Source: an uncultured Lachnospiraceae bacterium | Lineage (GTDB): Bacteria; Bacillota; Clostridia; Lachnospirales; Lachnospiraceae | Assembly (NCBI GenBank): GCA_910588775.1 | Contig: CAJURH010000039.1 | Location: 4,160-18,170, forward strand | Direction of reading: 5' to 3' | Length of the DNA: 14,011 nt | Shown here: positions 13,861 to 14,011 of the stretch, piece after piece | How positions within the stretch are numbered: position 1 is the stretch's first letter | Layout: each line of letters opens with the position of its first letter | The notes under the pieces: generated by a model | Database searches by the model: none | The model's input: the letters and a program-made list of their open reading frames with translations, nothing else | Told to the model about the DNA's origin: nothing | Program-made: the position numbers and the translations under genes

Positions 13861-13959
13861 CGCTACATTTTGCCACATTTAGAACCCCTTACGCGCGGTT
13901 TTGCGCATAAAAAACGCCGTCCCCAATGTTCTCAACCCACCAGAAACAACGCCTTATAA

Positions 13960-14011
13960 TGAGACATCGGGGATTCGAACCCCGGACAACTTGATTAAAA
14001 GTCAAGTGCTC
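13960..14011 (-). tRNA. tRNA-Lys(UUU), 3' part, cut by the window edge
   Basis: On the minus strand the anticodon arm is CTTGA-CTTTTAA-TCAAG (complement of 13990-14006) with anticodon TTT at 13997-13999, a 5-base variable loop, a perfect T-arm CGGGG-TTCGAAT-CCCCG (13968-13984), the acceptor strand ATGTCTC (13961-13967) and discriminator A (13960). CCA is not encoded. The D-arm and the 5' acceptor strand lie outside the window. The intact T-arm suggests a working gene. Confidence 0.93.

Noticed and set aside
13893..13925. Terminator of the tRNA gene (GCGC repeat with T6 run on the minus strand)
   Set aside because: The GCGC/GCGC pairing lies beyond the T-run in the direction of transcription, and the CGGCG/CCGCG arms are not complementary enough.

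Overview
The window looks like chromosomal DNA of an anaerobic Firmicute, probably a gut-type Clostridia/Lachnospiraceae or Eubacterium-like bacterium. This rests on strong AGGAGG Shine-Dalgarno sites before most genes, AT-rich spacers around genes of medium GC, Treponema-type leucine-rich repeat and PepSY secreted proteins, and a non-pyrrolysine MttB-family methyltransferase of the kind known from Eubacterium and Desulfitobacterium. This is inference; no species is claimed.

Layout. At 1-99 (minus) there is a short signal-peptide-like ORF that stops early. An AT-rich regulatory spacer (100-453) carries a cluster of GATAACA half-sites, including a perfect 16-bp palindrome. Next comes a plus-strand cassette: BCCT transporter 1 (454-1965), an MttB/MtgB-like quaternary-amine methyltransferase (1978-3396), a strong hairpin-terminator, then BCCT transporter 2 (3490-4992). 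A convergent TetR regulator (4994-5641, minus) follows. Together these look like an uptake, demethylation and regulation module for a betaine-like compound. The corrinoid protein, the methyl-corrinoid:tetrahydrofolate methyltransferase and the corrinoid-reactivating protein that MttB enzymes need are absent and must be encoded elsewhere.

The minus strand continues with a secreted three-PepSY protein (5736-6479) downstream of an iron-sulfur-flavoprotein-like reductase (6503-7120). Upstream of those is a two-gene cell-surface O-acylation cassette: an AlgI/DltB-like MBOAT (8486-9985) and a membrane-anchored SGNH/DltD-like protein (7182-8462). Promoters can be read for the flavoprotein, MBOAT and TetR genes.

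Divergent from the MBOAT gene is a MerR regulator with a GyrI-like ligand domain (10149-10958), followed by the wreck of an alpha/beta-hydrolase gene (10960-11304) and a terminator. A secreted BspA-like leucine-rich repeat protein (11453-12499) and a DUF1349 protein (12518-13132) form a tight pair. The last kilobase is sparse: a small orphan protein (13345-13608), the C-terminal remnant of a tyrosine recombinase (13693-13833), short TGACACGA repeats, and the 3' part of tRNA-Lys(UUU) on the minus strand at the window edge. This looks like a decayed integration site at a tRNA gene.
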